Shown piece by piece: positions 15,945 through 24,589 of a stretch of DNA of 64,000 nt (its first letter is position 1; every line of letters begins with the position of its first letter). The notes below the pieces were generated by a model. That model saw nothing but the letters and a program-made list of their open reading frames with translations. It was not told the origin of the DNA and ran no database searches. Origin of the DNA: Salininema proteolyticum (GTDB taxonomy: Bacteria; Actinomycetota; Actinomycetes; Mycobacteriales; Micromonosporaceae); assembly GCF_042685645.1 (NCBI RefSeq), contig NZ_JBHUNX010000001.1, forward strand, positions 3,348,001 to 3,412,000. Reading direction: 5' to 3'. The position numbers and the translations under genes were made by a program.

Positions 15945-16160
15945 ATGATCAACAGTGAGAAGTCCACCGAAGCCCGTTGCCCGATCTGCGAGCTCCGCAT
16001 GAGCGAGGCAATGACCGTCGTTTCCCGCCACCGCACTTCGACCGGGACCGTGGTGTACGCGCGCTGCGAGTGCGGCCGGCTGTCCATGTGGATGGAGCCG
16101 CTCATGGTCGTCAAGAGCGCGCCTGGTCTCGCCGTGATGGCCGGCGGCCTTGCACGGTAG
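15945..16160 (+). CDS. Small zinc-ribbon-like protein
   Basis: A 71-residue protein with CPIC (residues 12-15) and CECG (residues 41-44), spaced as in a four-Cys zinc ribbon. It is short, soluble and of a type widely seen as conserved hypothetical proteins in streptomycetes and relatives. Its ATG is divergent from the LysR gene by 71 bp, which makes LysR control possible. Function unknown. Confidence 0.6.
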   Translation: MINSEKSTEARCPICELRMSEAMTVVSRHRTSTGTVVYARCECGRLSMWMEPLMVVKSAPGLAVMAGGLAR

Positions 16161-16255
16161 CAAAATGTCTGACGTCCTCTATCTAGTCTGCGTCTGACGG
16201 GTGAACGTCGAGCAACGTCGGCGCTCACCCGTCAGTTCGAACTATGGAAGGACCC

Positions 16256-16701
16256 GTGCCGACTATCGGAGCCTTCCCGTCATGGGCACACTCGTGGACA
16301 GGGTTCCCCATTTGCCCCGCAGACTGGAGGTCTTCGGCCGACTTGTCAAAGCTTGCCTCCGAGCCCATCGATTCTCGAACGATTGGCCTTGCTTCAATGT
16401 CGCAGTCAAGCTTGGAAGCTCGGTAGCCGGTGAGACCGCCCGAACCACTCGTCGAGAAATTACCCACCGCCAAGGGATCCGGGTACCTCGCGTTAGATCG
16501 CTTGCATTGGACAGGAACCGCTCAGTTCCTCGTTCCGCTCTTCCTTAATCTGGATCCACATGGCGATGGACGTGCACATTCCTTGTCCGCACCGATGCGG
16601 AGGCCTGCGAGAACCGGCTTGGCGGCTATGACGATCCCGACTTTTACACCGCCGACAACGGTGACCGAGACTTTTTCGGCAACCCAACGGTGGCCCAGTG
16701 A
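16256..16701 (+). pseudogene. Decayed gene in three frames
   Basis: A GTG at 16256 with GGAAGGA just upstream opens a frame (VPTIGAFPSWAHSWTGFPIC) that stops at 16426. An adjacent frame continues from 16430 (VEKLPTAKGSGYLALDRLHW) and a third frame ends with GGYDDPDFYTADNGDRDFFG before TGA 16699-16701. The three pieces in order look like one ~145-residue protein broken by frameshifts. No family is recognised. Confidence 0.35.
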
Positions 16702-16770
16702 GTTTCTTGGGCCACGCTGTCAGAAAATCCGGCCTTTCACGATCCCACCCGACCACCGCGCAGTAGCCGG

Positions 16771-17748
16771 TTACCTGAGCAGGGGCGCGATATAGCCGCC
16801 CTTGGCATCGAGCAAGTCAGTGAGCAGGCGGCACGGGCGCCAGTCCTCAACACGTCCTTCGGCGCTGTCATGGGCGAGCCAGATGTCAAGGTCGCGGAGC
16901 TGGTCGAGAATCGCGGCACCGTGGATAAGCGCGCGACCATGAACCGGATCCATGTGACGAACTGCGATCTCGACTGCGGCAGCGCCTGCCTCCGAATCAA
17001 CGGGCCGGCCTTCCTCGGATACGCACGCCTCGCATACAAGTCGGGATAGGTCGATCTCAACCGGACCGAGCACAGCGAACTCAAAGTCCAGCAGCGCAAC
17101 GACCTCGCCGTCCCAGAGGGCGTTCATCAGCGCAAGATCGCCATGGTTGACAGTCTGTTCGGCCACGGGTGCGGCCCGGAAGTAGCCCTCTACTAGTTCG
17201 TGGAGCCGCGAACGCTGAGCGCTGGTCAGTCTCAGCGCGGCTTCGGCGCGTCTCACTGCCGCTGTGGCATCGCCGAGCGATGCCGGTACGTAGCCTCCGT
17301 GAGTTGCGACATGCGGTCTGAGCGACGGACTCGCATCGTACACAATATGGGCCCGAGCCCACAGTTGATGCACCGCCCGTCGTCGCTCCACTGGTGACAG
17401 CGTCGGCCATACCTCATGCAGGTTCTGGCCGCGAACCTCCGCGGACACGATCCAACCGTGGCCGTCGGTCGTGCCCTCCCCAAGGATCTCAGGGTGCCCG
17501 ACCTCTCGCGGCAGAGCACGCACGAGCGCGGCCTCGCGAGCCATGTCGACAGGCGTATGCGCGATCCGCACGGCGATGCCGTCACCGACCCACGTCGCGT
17601 TCGAGTACCCGTTCGCTCGCCGCATCCGGGTGAGTTCGCCGCCGTATTGCGCCGCCACCTCGGCGGCCAAGCCCCGGACGCCGGCCGCGTGCAGCGGGTC
17701 GCGATGCTGGTCGAGCGGGTGGATATCTGTACCGGGCTCTTCTGTCAT
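16771..17748 (-). CDS. Aminoglycoside-phosphotransferase-like kinase
   Basis: A 325-residue protein with the APH/choline-kinase fold: N-lobe with NATWVGDGIAVRIA (lysine-equivalent strand), the catalytic loop HGDLALMNAL near residue 205 and the metal-binding LLDFEFAVLGPVE that follows. It would phosphorylate a small hydroxylated or amino-sugar substrate; resistance, homoserine-type or maltose-type kinases are all possible. ATG 17748 is chosen because the stretch upstream is low-quality sequence; an in-frame start at 17841 adds 31 residues. It stands alone. Confidence 0.8.
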   Translation of the reverse strand: MTEEPGTDIHPLDQHRDPLHAAGVRGLAAEVAAQYGGELTRMRRANGYSNATWVGDGIAVRIAHTPVDMAREAALVRALPREVGHPEILGEGTTDGHGWIVSAEVRGQNLHEVWPTLSPVERRRAVHQLWARAHIVYDASPSLRPHVATHGGYVPASLGDATAAVRRAEAALRLTSAQRSRLHELVEGYFRAAPVAEQTVNHGDLALMNALWDGEVVALLDFEFAVLGPVEIDLSRLVCEACVSEEGRPVDSEAGAAAVEIAVRHMDPVHGRALIHGAAILDQLRDLDIWLAHDSAEGRVEDWRPCRLLTDLLDAKGGYIAPLLR

Positions 17749-18083
17749 GCCAGCATTTTCCCACAGTCGTGTAGATGCCGATGCAGGGGAAACTTCGGCC
17801 GACTCTACACTTTCGACTGACCCCTTGCCGGCGAAAGGCACTGTGCGGACGTTTACTCGACCCCGTTGGGAGACGGCAAACTATCCTAGTTGCAGATGTA
17901 GCTGGCACACAATCATCGCGTCCCAGCAGGGCCTATGGATTCCAGTGCCTCAGGTGCCACCCTTCTGCCCATCGGCAGCCCCTTCGCCGGGCGGTTCTCC
18001 CACCGGCTCGCAATTCACTGCCAGAGACTCAAGACTAGAGCGAACATCCAGGCCGTCCCAGCGCTAGCAGCGGGACAGTGCCG
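17749..18083. other. No gene recognised
   Basis: About 335 bp between two minus-strand genes. I see no ORF with good coding signals, only short hairpins. Confidence 0.5.
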
Positions 18084-18827
18084 TCAATGAATTTTCCGAA
18101 ACAGCAGCGTGTCCGGGAATTCGGCAGGACGCACGAATCTTCCGGTCGAGGACAATCCGTCAAAGGATCCGAGGGCCTCTTCAGTAAGAGCAACCCAGCT
18201 GCCTCCACTATCATTTCTGTCGATCATGGCCACATCCATGAGAGTCATCGTGAACAGGGCCCAGTGAATGATCGAGAACGACAGCCTGTCGTCCTTGAAT
18301 TCGACATAGGCCCCAGCGCACCTGGAAGGTTCGAAAGTTCGCAGGTATGCCTGACATGCGACCTCTGCGACCTTAGCCGTATCGCACGAGCCATGCGAGA
18401 GGGCGCTGGACAGGCCGGCCCTCAGGATCGCATCTGCCTCATGGACAAGGCCACGTCCGCTTTCTGTGGCCTGAATGTCAAAGCCCATCAGTTCATGCAG
18501 AACCGCGAGATATCCTTGGCCCGCCCGCTCGCTCATGGTTCTGATGTCGGCTGTCTTCAAGCCTCCGGGATCTATTGTCGCCCACCCGCCGTCCAGTAGA
18601 AGCTCGATTACCTCAGCCGTGGCCGCAATGCCCTTCGACACTGAAGAGACTCCCATCGTCACCATTAGACTTTCGAAGAGTTGGTCTCCGGGTTCGGGAA
18701 GATCCACGCAAGTCATCAGAGTATCGAATGCCATGACCTTCGTCGGATCAAAATACGATTCTTGCATCATCCTCCATGCGCAGAGCCGGAACCGATAGTT
18801 GGCGTATTTTTCGCTCGCCGCCTTCAA
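18084..18827 (-). CDS. Hypothetical helical protein
   Basis: A 247-residue, largely helical cytoplasmic protein with scattered Cys and no membrane segment or signal. The only upstream start in frame is TTG 18827, because a TAG lies 18 nt before it; Met-Met codons at about residue 20 are alternatives. The ribosome site is weak. The GC content is lower than the flanks. I do not recognise the family, and the lack of a clean start leaves open that its 5' end is lost. Confidence 0.55.
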   Translation of the reverse strand: MKAASEKYANYRFRLCAWRMMQESYFDPTKVMAFDTLMTCVDLPEPGDQLFESLMVTMGVSSVSKGIAATAEVIELLLDGGWATIDPGGLKTADIRTMSERAGQGYLAVLHELMGFDIQATESGRGLVHEADAILRAGLSSALSHGSCDTAKVAEVACQAYLRTFEPSRCAGAYVEFKDDRLSFSIIHWALFTMTLMDVAMIDRNDSGGSWVALTEEALGSFDGLSSTGRFVRPAEFPDTLLFRKIH

Positions 18828-18849
18828 TGTTGTGGCCGAAACTGCCTAC

Positions 18850-19028
18850 CTCAGTCCAGCCCATCACAATGATCCATTCCGATCATGATGTTGGCCAGCC
18901 CGATCTCGCTGACGACAAAATCGTTGAACTGCGGCCGGACAAGTCCGTGTCGGCCACCACGACGTAATGAATGCGATTGGGCCAGTTCCTCAGGAACGGG
19001 GACGCCGCCAGGCAGCTCAAGTACCCGT
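18850..19028 (-). pseudogene. Fragment related to the M15-like exported protein
   Basis: Minus-strand translation gives WPNRIHYVVVADTDLSG and, after a frameshift, FNDFVVSEIGLAN. These match WPYHIHAVAVADTDMSG and the IHDYFVGKNGLAN stretch of the protein at 21218-22081. Only the C-terminal ~50 codons remain, directly behind the MarR gene. Confidence 0.6.
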
Positions 19029-19487
19029 TCACCAGACCGGTCGGAAGGGTGGGAGTTCGCCGTCGCCCAGGGCACCCAGGAGCGAGGACAAATTCGACTT
19101 CAAGCCGCTCAGGTCTCCGTATCCGGAGGCGACCTCGGCCTCCAAGCTCCGGAGGATCCGGCCGGCGTCCGCCATGTGCCGCCACCCCTTGTCCGTGAGG
19201 ACGACCAGTTTGCGCCGCCCGCCGTCGGGATGGGGTAGACGCTCGACGTACCCGCGCCCGGTGAGGTGGTCGACTATCTGGCCCGCGGCCTGCTTGGTCA
19301 CGCCGAGGTGCTGCGACAGCTCGGTCGACGTGGCCCCACCTTCCTTGAGCGCCTGAAAGGCGTAACCGTGCACAGGCCGGAGGTCGTCGTACCCGGCCTC
19401 GGACATCCGCGCGGTGAACTCTGTCAACAGCATCTGGAAGGCCATGCCGAGCTGGAAGAGCAGTTCGGGCTCCCTGGAATCGTCCAT
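19029..19487 (-). CDS. MarR family transcriptional regulator
   Basis: A 152-residue winged-helix regulator: dimer helices at both ends, recognition region TSTELSQHLGVTKQAAGQIVD (residues 55-75) and wing RLPHPDGGRRKLV. It faces an AhpD-like gene across a short operator region with GAGTAAA/TTTACTC repeats, so it most likely represses that gene and itself and responds to an oxidant or phenolic ligand. ATG 19487 is preferred; ATG 19505 would add six residues and leave only 3 bp to the operator. Confidence 0.87.
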   Translation of the reverse strand: MDDSREPELLFQLGMAFQMLLTEFTARMSEAGYDDLRPVHGYAFQALKEGGATSTELSQHLGVTKQAAGQIVDHLTGRGYVERLPHPDGGRRKLVVLTDKGWRHMADAGRILRSLEAEVASGYGDLSGLKSNLSSLLGALGDGELPPFRPVW

Positions 19488-19507
19488 GAATCCATCTTGA
19501 CACATAC

Positions 19508-19549
19508 GAGTAAAACAGGTTTACTCAAGTAAGGAAAGCCACTTTACTC
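19508..19549. promoter_or_regulatory. MarR operator: GAGTAAA/TTTACTC repeats
   Basis: Perfect 7-bp inverted repeat GAGTAAA (19508-19514) and TTTACTC (19520-19526) with a 5-bp centre, plus a third half-site TTTACTC at 19543-19549. It occupies the whole gap between the divergent marR and ahpD-like starts. Confidence 0.7.
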
Positions 19550-19563
19550 ACACAGGAGTCCAC

Positions 19564-20088
19564 ATGACGTATTTCCCCGAAGTCCCCGCAGCGTCGTCCA
19601 AAGACCTGAAGGCCGTCAAGGCGAAGATCGGTTTCGTCCCGAACGCAGCCGCCCGGATGGCTCGATCCCCTGAAGTGTTCAGAGCTTTCCAGCGCCTCAA
19701 CGCGGTCTTCGCCTCCACCGATCTCGCCCCCTTGGAACGCGAAGTCCTCATCATGACGGTCGCGGTGCGCAACGGATGTGAGGTGTGCGTAGCCATGCAC
19801 ACCGCCGAGATGGTGAGACTCGAAGCGGACGACGCGACGGTGAACGCCGTGAAAGAGCAGCGGGCCATCGGCAAGGCCAGGTTGGAGACCATGAGGCTCT
19901 TCGCCGTCGAGGCGATGGAAACCCGTGGCGAAGTGTCCGACGAGGCGATGGAGGCCTTCCTGGCACAGGGATACTCGACGGCCAACGCCCTCGAAGTCGT
20001 CCTGGGCATCGCCGCGTACACGCTGTCCACGTTCGCCAACCGGATGACGAGAGCCGAGATCGACGGCCCGTTGCGACAGTTCACCTAA
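19564..20088 (+). CDS. AhpD-like carboxymuconolactone decarboxylase family protein
   Basis: A 174-residue alkylhydroperoxidase-type protein. The active-site motif is CEVCVAMH (residues ~72-79), matching the CxxC...H proton relay of AhpD and relatives, which reduce peroxides or reduce partner thiols. Length and helical pattern fit the family. AGGAG lies 6 nt before the ATG. Divergent MarR control is indicated by the shared operator. A detoxification role is known for the family; the actual substrate is not visible. Confidence 0.88.
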   Translation: MTYFPEVPAASSKDLKAVKAKIGFVPNAAARMARSPEVFRAFQRLNAVFASTDLAPLEREVLIMTVAVRNGCEVCVAMHTAEMVRLEADDATVNAVKEQRAIGKARLETMRLFAVEAMETRGEVSDEAMEAFLAQGYSTANALEVVLGIAAYTLSTFANRMTRAEIDGPLRQFT

Positions 20089-20344
20089 AGGCAGTTCACA
20101 GCTGACCGCTAGGAGGGTCTTACGTCAATTCCGCCAATGGGGAAGAATTGCTCTTCCTGGGTTCGGCCCGAGATGCGATGGGAACCGACGACCAGTGATC
20201 TTGAGTTGAACGTGCCGCAGGTGGGGTGCCGAGGCGGATCGACGTCGGCAGCCACACCTGGAACAGCGATATGCACCCTCAGCCAGAGGCTCGCCCTTGC
20301 ATCACCGTTCTTCCGTGCCTTTCTCGCATACCCACTCAGACCGG

Positions 20345-20926
20345 TCAACGACGCACCTGATAGCGCAGGTGGAGCACCCTATTCCCCTGAATCACCGCGT
20401 CAGGATCCTCCAACAGGTGCTGCGCGTCGACCGCCCCGAAGTAGCGCTTGCCGGACCCGAACACGACGGGTGCGACGTCCATTCTCACTTCGTCGACCAG
20501 GCCTGCGGCGAGCATCTGGCCACCGACGTCTCCGGCGGCGACCTCGACCAAGCGGTCACCCGCAAGCTCCTGCGCCTTGGCCATGGCGGCCTCGACGCCG
20601 TCGACGAAGTGAAACGGCGCCTCGGGGTCCCAACCCTCGGGCTTCGGCCGGTGCGTCACGACGACCACGTGGTCGATCCCGCTCGGAGGCGTCCCGTCCC
20701 ATCCGTCCGTGAGATCGAAGACGTGGCGGCCGGCGATCGTCACCCCGACCTGGTCCCAGTACGGCCGGGTGTAGTCGTAGGATTCCTGCGAAACATTCAA
20801 CTCGCCGCTCTCGTCCAGCGGGACGTCACCGTTGAGCAGCCAGTCGAACAGCGGTCCGGGCTGGTCGTTCCGGTCCGCGATGAAGCCGTCCACCGACACC
20901 GAACTGTACATGACTACCTTGCCCAC
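20345..20926 (-). CDS. RibD C-terminal / dihydrofolate-reductase-like protein
   Basis: A 193-residue protein with the YwjB/RibD-C fold: MYSSVSVDGFIADRNDQPG at the start, a GRHVFDLTDGW segment, VVVVTHRP, and a glycine turn AAGDVGGQMLAAGLVDE before APVVFGSGKRYF. These are typical of the stand-alone reductase family annotated dihydrofolate reductase family; most members have no proven substrate. The start is GTG with AAGGAG 7-8 nt upstream. It stands alone between unrelated genes. Confidence 0.88.
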   Translation of the reverse strand: MGKVVMYSSVSVDGFIADRNDQPGPLFDWLLNGDVPLDESGELNVSQESYDYTRPYWDQVGVTIAGRHVFDLTDGWDGTPPSGIDHVVVVTHRPKPEGWDPEAPFHFVDGVEAAMAKAQELAGDRLVEVAAGDVGGQMLAAGLVDEVRMDVAPVVFGSGKRYFGAVDAQHLLEDPDAVIQGNRVLHLRYQVRR

Positions 20927-21217
20927 GAGGTTCTCCTTTGCTTTGGGTCGCCCCCAGATTATCGTGTCGTGAGCTCTCGGACCTGCAAGAAATCAATCAA
21001 CCGGCAGCGGCCGGATCTCGAGCTCGCGGCCGGGATGTTCGCACGGGAGCCACCTCCGGACTCCGACGTAGCGGCGTGAGCCCGGTGAACGACCGACTCT
21101 CGTGGCCGAAGCGGGCTTGGTCGAAGTAGCCTGTGCCATCGGCGGAGCCGCCCCAGACGATCGGTCCGGCGGGTGGGAACGCGAAAACGGTGGCCCCGGC
21201 GGGCCACCGTTCTGCGG

Positions 21218-22081
21218 TCAGCCGCGGTTGTACTTCTCCCACCAGGTGAACGCCACCCGGTACTCGGGAGGCGTGTTGTCGGGAGCGTGGTTGGCCAGCC
21301 CGTTCTTCCCGACGAAGTAGTCGTGGATCTGCGGCTGGGCCGGCCCGGACATATCGGTGTCGGCCACCGCGACGGCATGGATGTGATAAGGCCAGTTGCC
21401 CTGGGACGGGGTGCGCAGCCAGGCGGCGAAACCCACTTCGCGCAGGGCCTTCACGGTCCTCCACCGCTGCGCGGTCGTCAGTCCGTTCACGCTGAGGTCG
21501 ACCGCTCCGCCGCCGTCGTGCGTTCCGGCGGAGGTCGGGTCGCTCGTACTGTACGACCCCTGTGTCAGGACGAGGTTCCACGACACCTTGGAGTCGGCGG
21601 CCGCCAGCATGTTCTTGGTGCGGGTGTTGACCTGCATGCCGCTGTAGGAGTCGGTCCGGGTACCGATGTCGATCACGCGGCTCACGGAGAAGCCCGAGTC
21701 CTGGCCGAGCCGGTTCAACGAGGTGGGACCGGGCAGCCCGTTGGCGTCCAGACCGCTGTAGCCGAGGGCGCGCTGCCATGCGGCATAGGCGTTGACGGTC
21801 GAAGACCCGTAGTGTCCATCTACATAGGCCGAACTGAGGTGTCCCTTGGAGGCCAGGCCGTCCTCCACCGCTTCTACGTGGGGCCCGGCGTTGAGGGTCG
21901 TGTCCTGTCCGGCCTTGGGCGGGTCCACCGTCGCGGCCACGACGACCAGCTCCATGTTCACCGTGGTCTGGGCGTTCGCCGGTGAGCCGAACAGCTGGGG
22001 TACGGCCACCGCGCCGGCGGCGGCCAGCCCGGTGGTGAGCAGCCGGCGACGAGAGAAGGCCGGCGATTGCGGATCGTTCAT
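21218..22081 (-). CDS. Tat-exported peptidoglycan-binding, M15-like peptidase
   Basis: A 287-residue protein. The N terminus has a twin-arginine signal (SRRRLLTTG then a hydrophobic core ending SPANA). Residues ~55-110 are a peptidoglycan-binding helical repeat (HLSSAYVDGHYGSSTVNAY). The C-terminal half has M15/VanY-type zinc motifs: HDGGGAVDL (His and Asp ligands) and HIH. It should cleave or bind wall peptides outside the cell. ATG 22081 has GAGGAG 7 nt upstream; extension to 22135 would bury the signal. A decayed relative lies at 18850-19028. Confidence 0.82.
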   Translation of the reverse strand: MNDPQSPAFSRRRLLTTGLAAAGAVAVPQLFGSPANAQTTVNMELVVVAATVDPPKAGQDTTLNAGPHVEAVEDGLASKGHLSSAYVDGHYGSSTVNAYAAWQRALGYSGLDANGLPGPTSLNRLGQDSGFSVSRVIDIGTRTDSYSGMQVNTRTKNMLAAADSKVSWNLVLTQGSYSTSDPTSAGTHDGGGAVDLSVNGLTTAQRWRTVKALREVGFAAWLRTPSQGNWPYHIHAVAVADTDMSGPAQPQIHDYFVGKNGLANHAPDNTPPEYRVAFTWWEKYNRG

Positions 22082-22163
22082 TGTGTGCTCCTCGTGAGGT
22101 GTGGTGGTGTCGGGAGTGCGGGGCCCGCACCGCACGCGGCACGGGCCCAGTGTCGAGGGTGTT

Positions 22164-23084
22164 CTACGAGAACTGGCAGCAGATGTTGTATCCCCTGGCC
22201 TCCCAGAAGCCAGTGGGGTTCGGGTTCTGCAGGTTGGGGTCGCCGACGCTCTTGGCGGCGGCGGTGTGGCGGCCGCTGCGCATTTCCACGTGGGTGTGCG
22301 CCGCGCCGGACGAGCTGACGCCCCTCCAGTCCTCGATGCCGATCTTCTGCCCCTTGGAGACCCTGTCTCCGGGAGAGAGGCCGTTGTTCGGGTTCAGGTG
22401 CAGGTACACGATCGTCTTATTGAGGTTCGAGTTGTAGATCGCCAGCGTGGACAGGCCTCCCGAGCCCCGGTAACCCTCGGTCTTGCGGGTCACGGTGCCG
22501 GAGACGGGCGCGTACACGGAGGAGCCGACGCTGAGGCGGACGTCGGTGCCCTCATGGCGGCCCGAAGTGTTGAGGTAACCGTCGAAGTACGCGGTGACCC
22601 TCGCCGAGGTCGAGTGGTAGGTGCCGTAGCTCAGTGCGTCACTGGCCTTGCCGCTGACGCCGAACCGGTGCCCGGCGTTGTCATTCTTGAGCGCCGCGCG
22701 GAGGTTCGCCTTCGCACCGGGGCTGAAGTTGTCGATCGCCCCCTTGTACCCGCTCTTGTAGAAGATGGTGACGTACTTGCCGGTGCGGTTCCACGCGGAG
22801 GCGGCGTTGTTCTTGACGCACTGGCCCTTTCCCGCGCCGGAACCCTTGTACTCGTAACAGGTCGGCTGAGAGGCTCCGTAGTTGGTGACGGACCCGGCGA
22901 AGTCGCTCACCGAGCCCTGGTTGCCGCTGTTGTAGTAGAGGCAGAACTCGCCGGACTCGCAGACGCCGTTGCGGGCGGTGGCGGCCGACGCCGGCGATAT
23001 CGCGGAGAGACCGGTGGCCAGGCCGACCAGGGTCGCGAGGAGCAGCGCCAGAAGGCGCGGTCGCTTCGATGGGATGTCTTGCAT
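22164..23084 (-). CDS. Secreted I36-type N-domain fused to M23 endopeptidase
   Basis: A 306-residue secreted protein with a classical signal (1-34). Residues 40-120 form a Cys-rich beta/gamma-crystallin-like domain of the peptidase-inhibitor I36 type (CESGEFCLYYNSGNQGS). Residues 160-285 are an M23 LytM-type zinc endopeptidase with HEGTD (His177, Asp181) and HTH (near 263-265), so metal ligands are intact. Such enzymes cut peptidoglycan cross-bridges or peptide stems. AGGAGG precedes the ATG. The inhibitor-protease pairing in one chain is unusual. Confidence 0.85.
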   Translation of the reverse strand: MQDIPSKRPRLLALLLATLVGLATGLSAISPASAATARNGVCESGEFCLYYNSGNQGSVSDFAGSVTNYGASQPTCYEYKGSGAGKGQCVKNNAASAWNRTGKYVTIFYKSGYKGAIDNFSPGAKANLRAALKNDNAGHRFGVSGKASDALSYGTYHSTSARVTAYFDGYLNTSGRHEGTDVRLSVGSSVYAPVSGTVTRKTEGYRGSGGLSTLAIYNSNLNKTIVYLHLNPNNGLSPGDRVSKGQKIGIEDWRGVSSSGAAHTHVEMRSGRHTAAAKSVGDPNLQNPNPTGFWEARGYNICCQFS

Positions 23085-23418
23085 GTTCCCTCCTAGAAAC
23101 GGACGGTGTGGGGTTCGGATCGTGTCGTCTTCTGGAACTCGGGGCTCACGTCATGTCACCCTCCTTTGATCGGCGATGGGCTGCGGCCACCCGCAGTGGC
23201 CATTCCATCGGCGGTGCCGCAATCGGGCCTTTTCGACGAGCCCGAATACGGACACGTACTTCCCGGACATGGCATGGTCGGCATCAGTGCGGGCGGAGCC
23301 GGAGTAGGAGAAGGAGTCCTCGCCTTCGTCGGTACCGCGAAGTTATCGACGGCGAGACGGCTCGACTTGCACATGGAGTCTCGAAGCCCGCCGTGCACGG
23401 CTCGCACCGTCCGATGCG
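23085..23418. other. No gene recognised
   Basis: About 330 bp between two exported-protein genes on the minus strand. I see only the ribosome site of the M23 gene near 23090. Confidence 0.5.
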
Positions 23419-23874
23419 TCAGCCGCAATGGGCTCCACTGAGGTTCCAGCTGACGAACTCCGTCTGGAACAGCTCGTCGGCGATGTAGCCCTTGACGTCC
23501 ACGCAACGCCCGGACATGTCGACGCTGGCAGAGGTGTATACAGGGCCGGCGTACGACAGGTAGCGACCCTCATCGGTACCGCCGGGCGAGGCGACCGAAC
23601 CCCCGGTGGGCTTGATCTGAACTCCCATGCCGTGGTGGGACCCGGTGTCGCTGCTGGTGTTCACGAGGACCGCGCAGTTCTGCCGGTAGGAGCTGGAGTA
23701 GTACACCTCCAGACGCCCGGAGTGGCCGTTGCCGGACTTGTCGTAGCTGCCGACGAGTCCGAAGGAGGAGCCGCAGACGTTCGCTGCGGCGGCGGTGCCG
23801 GTGAGCACCGGGGAGAGAGCGAAGGCCGCGCCGAGAGCGGCGGCGGCGACGGCGAGGCGACGGAATTTCTTCAA
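23419..23874 (-). CDS. SapA-like small secreted protein (paralogue 1)
   Basis: A 151-residue secreted protein that starts at TTG with AGGAG 7-8 nt upstream. It has a signal peptide (1-31) and a mature domain with four conserved Cys in the blocks CGSSF, QNCAVLVN, GRCVDV and AHCG. The YAGPVYT block is typical of actinomycete spore-associated protein A (SapA)-like proteins. It is about 65% identical by eye to the protein at 30838, and both genes share the same leader hairpin. SapA-type proteins are found on spores or hyphae; their activity is unknown. Confidence 0.8.
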   Translation of the reverse strand: MKKFRRLAVAAAALGAAFALSPVLTGTAAAANVCGSSFGLVGSYDKSGNGHSGRLEVYYSSSYRQNCAVLVNTSSDTGSHHGMGVQIKPTGGSVASPGGTDEGRYLSYAGPVYTSASVDMSGRCVDVKGYIADELFQTEFVSWNLSGAHCG

Positions 23875-23933
23875 GGCGGTTCTCCTGGTCAGAGCGGGGT
23901 CGGTTCTTGAAGGTCCTATTGAGGCTGTCGCTG

Positions 23934-23957
23934 TCCAAATCCATTGGGAGACTTGGA
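23934..23957 (-). ncRNA. Conserved 5'-leader hairpin, copy 1
   Basis: On the gene strand, arms TCCAA and TTGGA enclose the core shared with 31354-31383 (AAGTCTCCCAATGGATT). It begins about 5 nt after the predicted transcription start and ends 60 nt before the TTG start. The arms differ from copy 2 but still pair, which suggests an RNA structure. Confidence 0.6.
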
Positions 23958-23968
23958 ATCAGGTGCCT

Positions 23969-23996
23969 ACTGTATCGGTGTGCCGGAAGGTGTCAA
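23969..23996 (-). promoter_or_regulatory. Sigma-70-type promoter of SapA-like paralogue 1
   Basis: TTGACA (23991-23996, perfect -35) and TACAGT (23969-23974, -10) with a 16-nt spacer on the minus strand. The predicted start is near 23962. Confidence 0.7.
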
Positions 23997-24589
23997 GGTG
24001 TCGAGCCGTTCTCCGTCTAGATCGGAGGAGGCTCGCGTCCGATCCGGTCGGCCCGGAACGGAGTCCTGTAGTGAGCCCGAACTCGTCGGTTCGGTCATTC
24101 TGAGTATGCCGATGCGACAGGAGTCCTGTCTATATGACATAAGTCACATTTTGTGGCTACTCAGGCGTCCGTGCAGGCCACTAGCTGGTGTTTTATCCGT
24201 ATAGACACCTGAAGGTTTCTTGTCAGACACTGACCCTAGAATGAAGTTTTACTCAAACGAGGGGTGTCGATACCGCCCGGAATGCGCTCGCCTCGGCAAT
24301 GAAATTTGCATCCATTATGGAGCGTTCTCCCCACGTGAACACGTTGACGGTCCTTCAATACTGATCTCCATGACTCCACCAGATCCATAACGGACATTCC
24401 ATGATGGGCCTTGATCGCGCGAGGCACCAGATGAAGTGGGATTCCGAGCGGATGGAGCGGAACCGGCAGGGAAGGGCGCGGTGAACCATCATTGGAACCC
24501 AAAAAGGAACTCGCTCAGATCGCTTGTGTGCTCGCCTGTTGTCGACGACGCGCGGTCCGAACTCGAAGCCGGTTCCAGCTCTGCGAACT
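23997..24589. other. No gene recognised; perfect palindrome at 24116-24130
   Basis: About 590 bp without a supported gene. It holds the perfect palindrome GACAGGA-G-TCCTGTC (24116-24130) next to an AT-rich stretch with ATATGACATAAG, which could be a regulator site with no gene beside it. A minus ORF at 24236-24502 has no ribosome site or recognisable domain. Confidence 0.45.

Noticed and set aside
24236..24502. An 88-codon minus ORF
   Set aside because: There is no ribosome site, domain or conserved context, and codon bias is poor.
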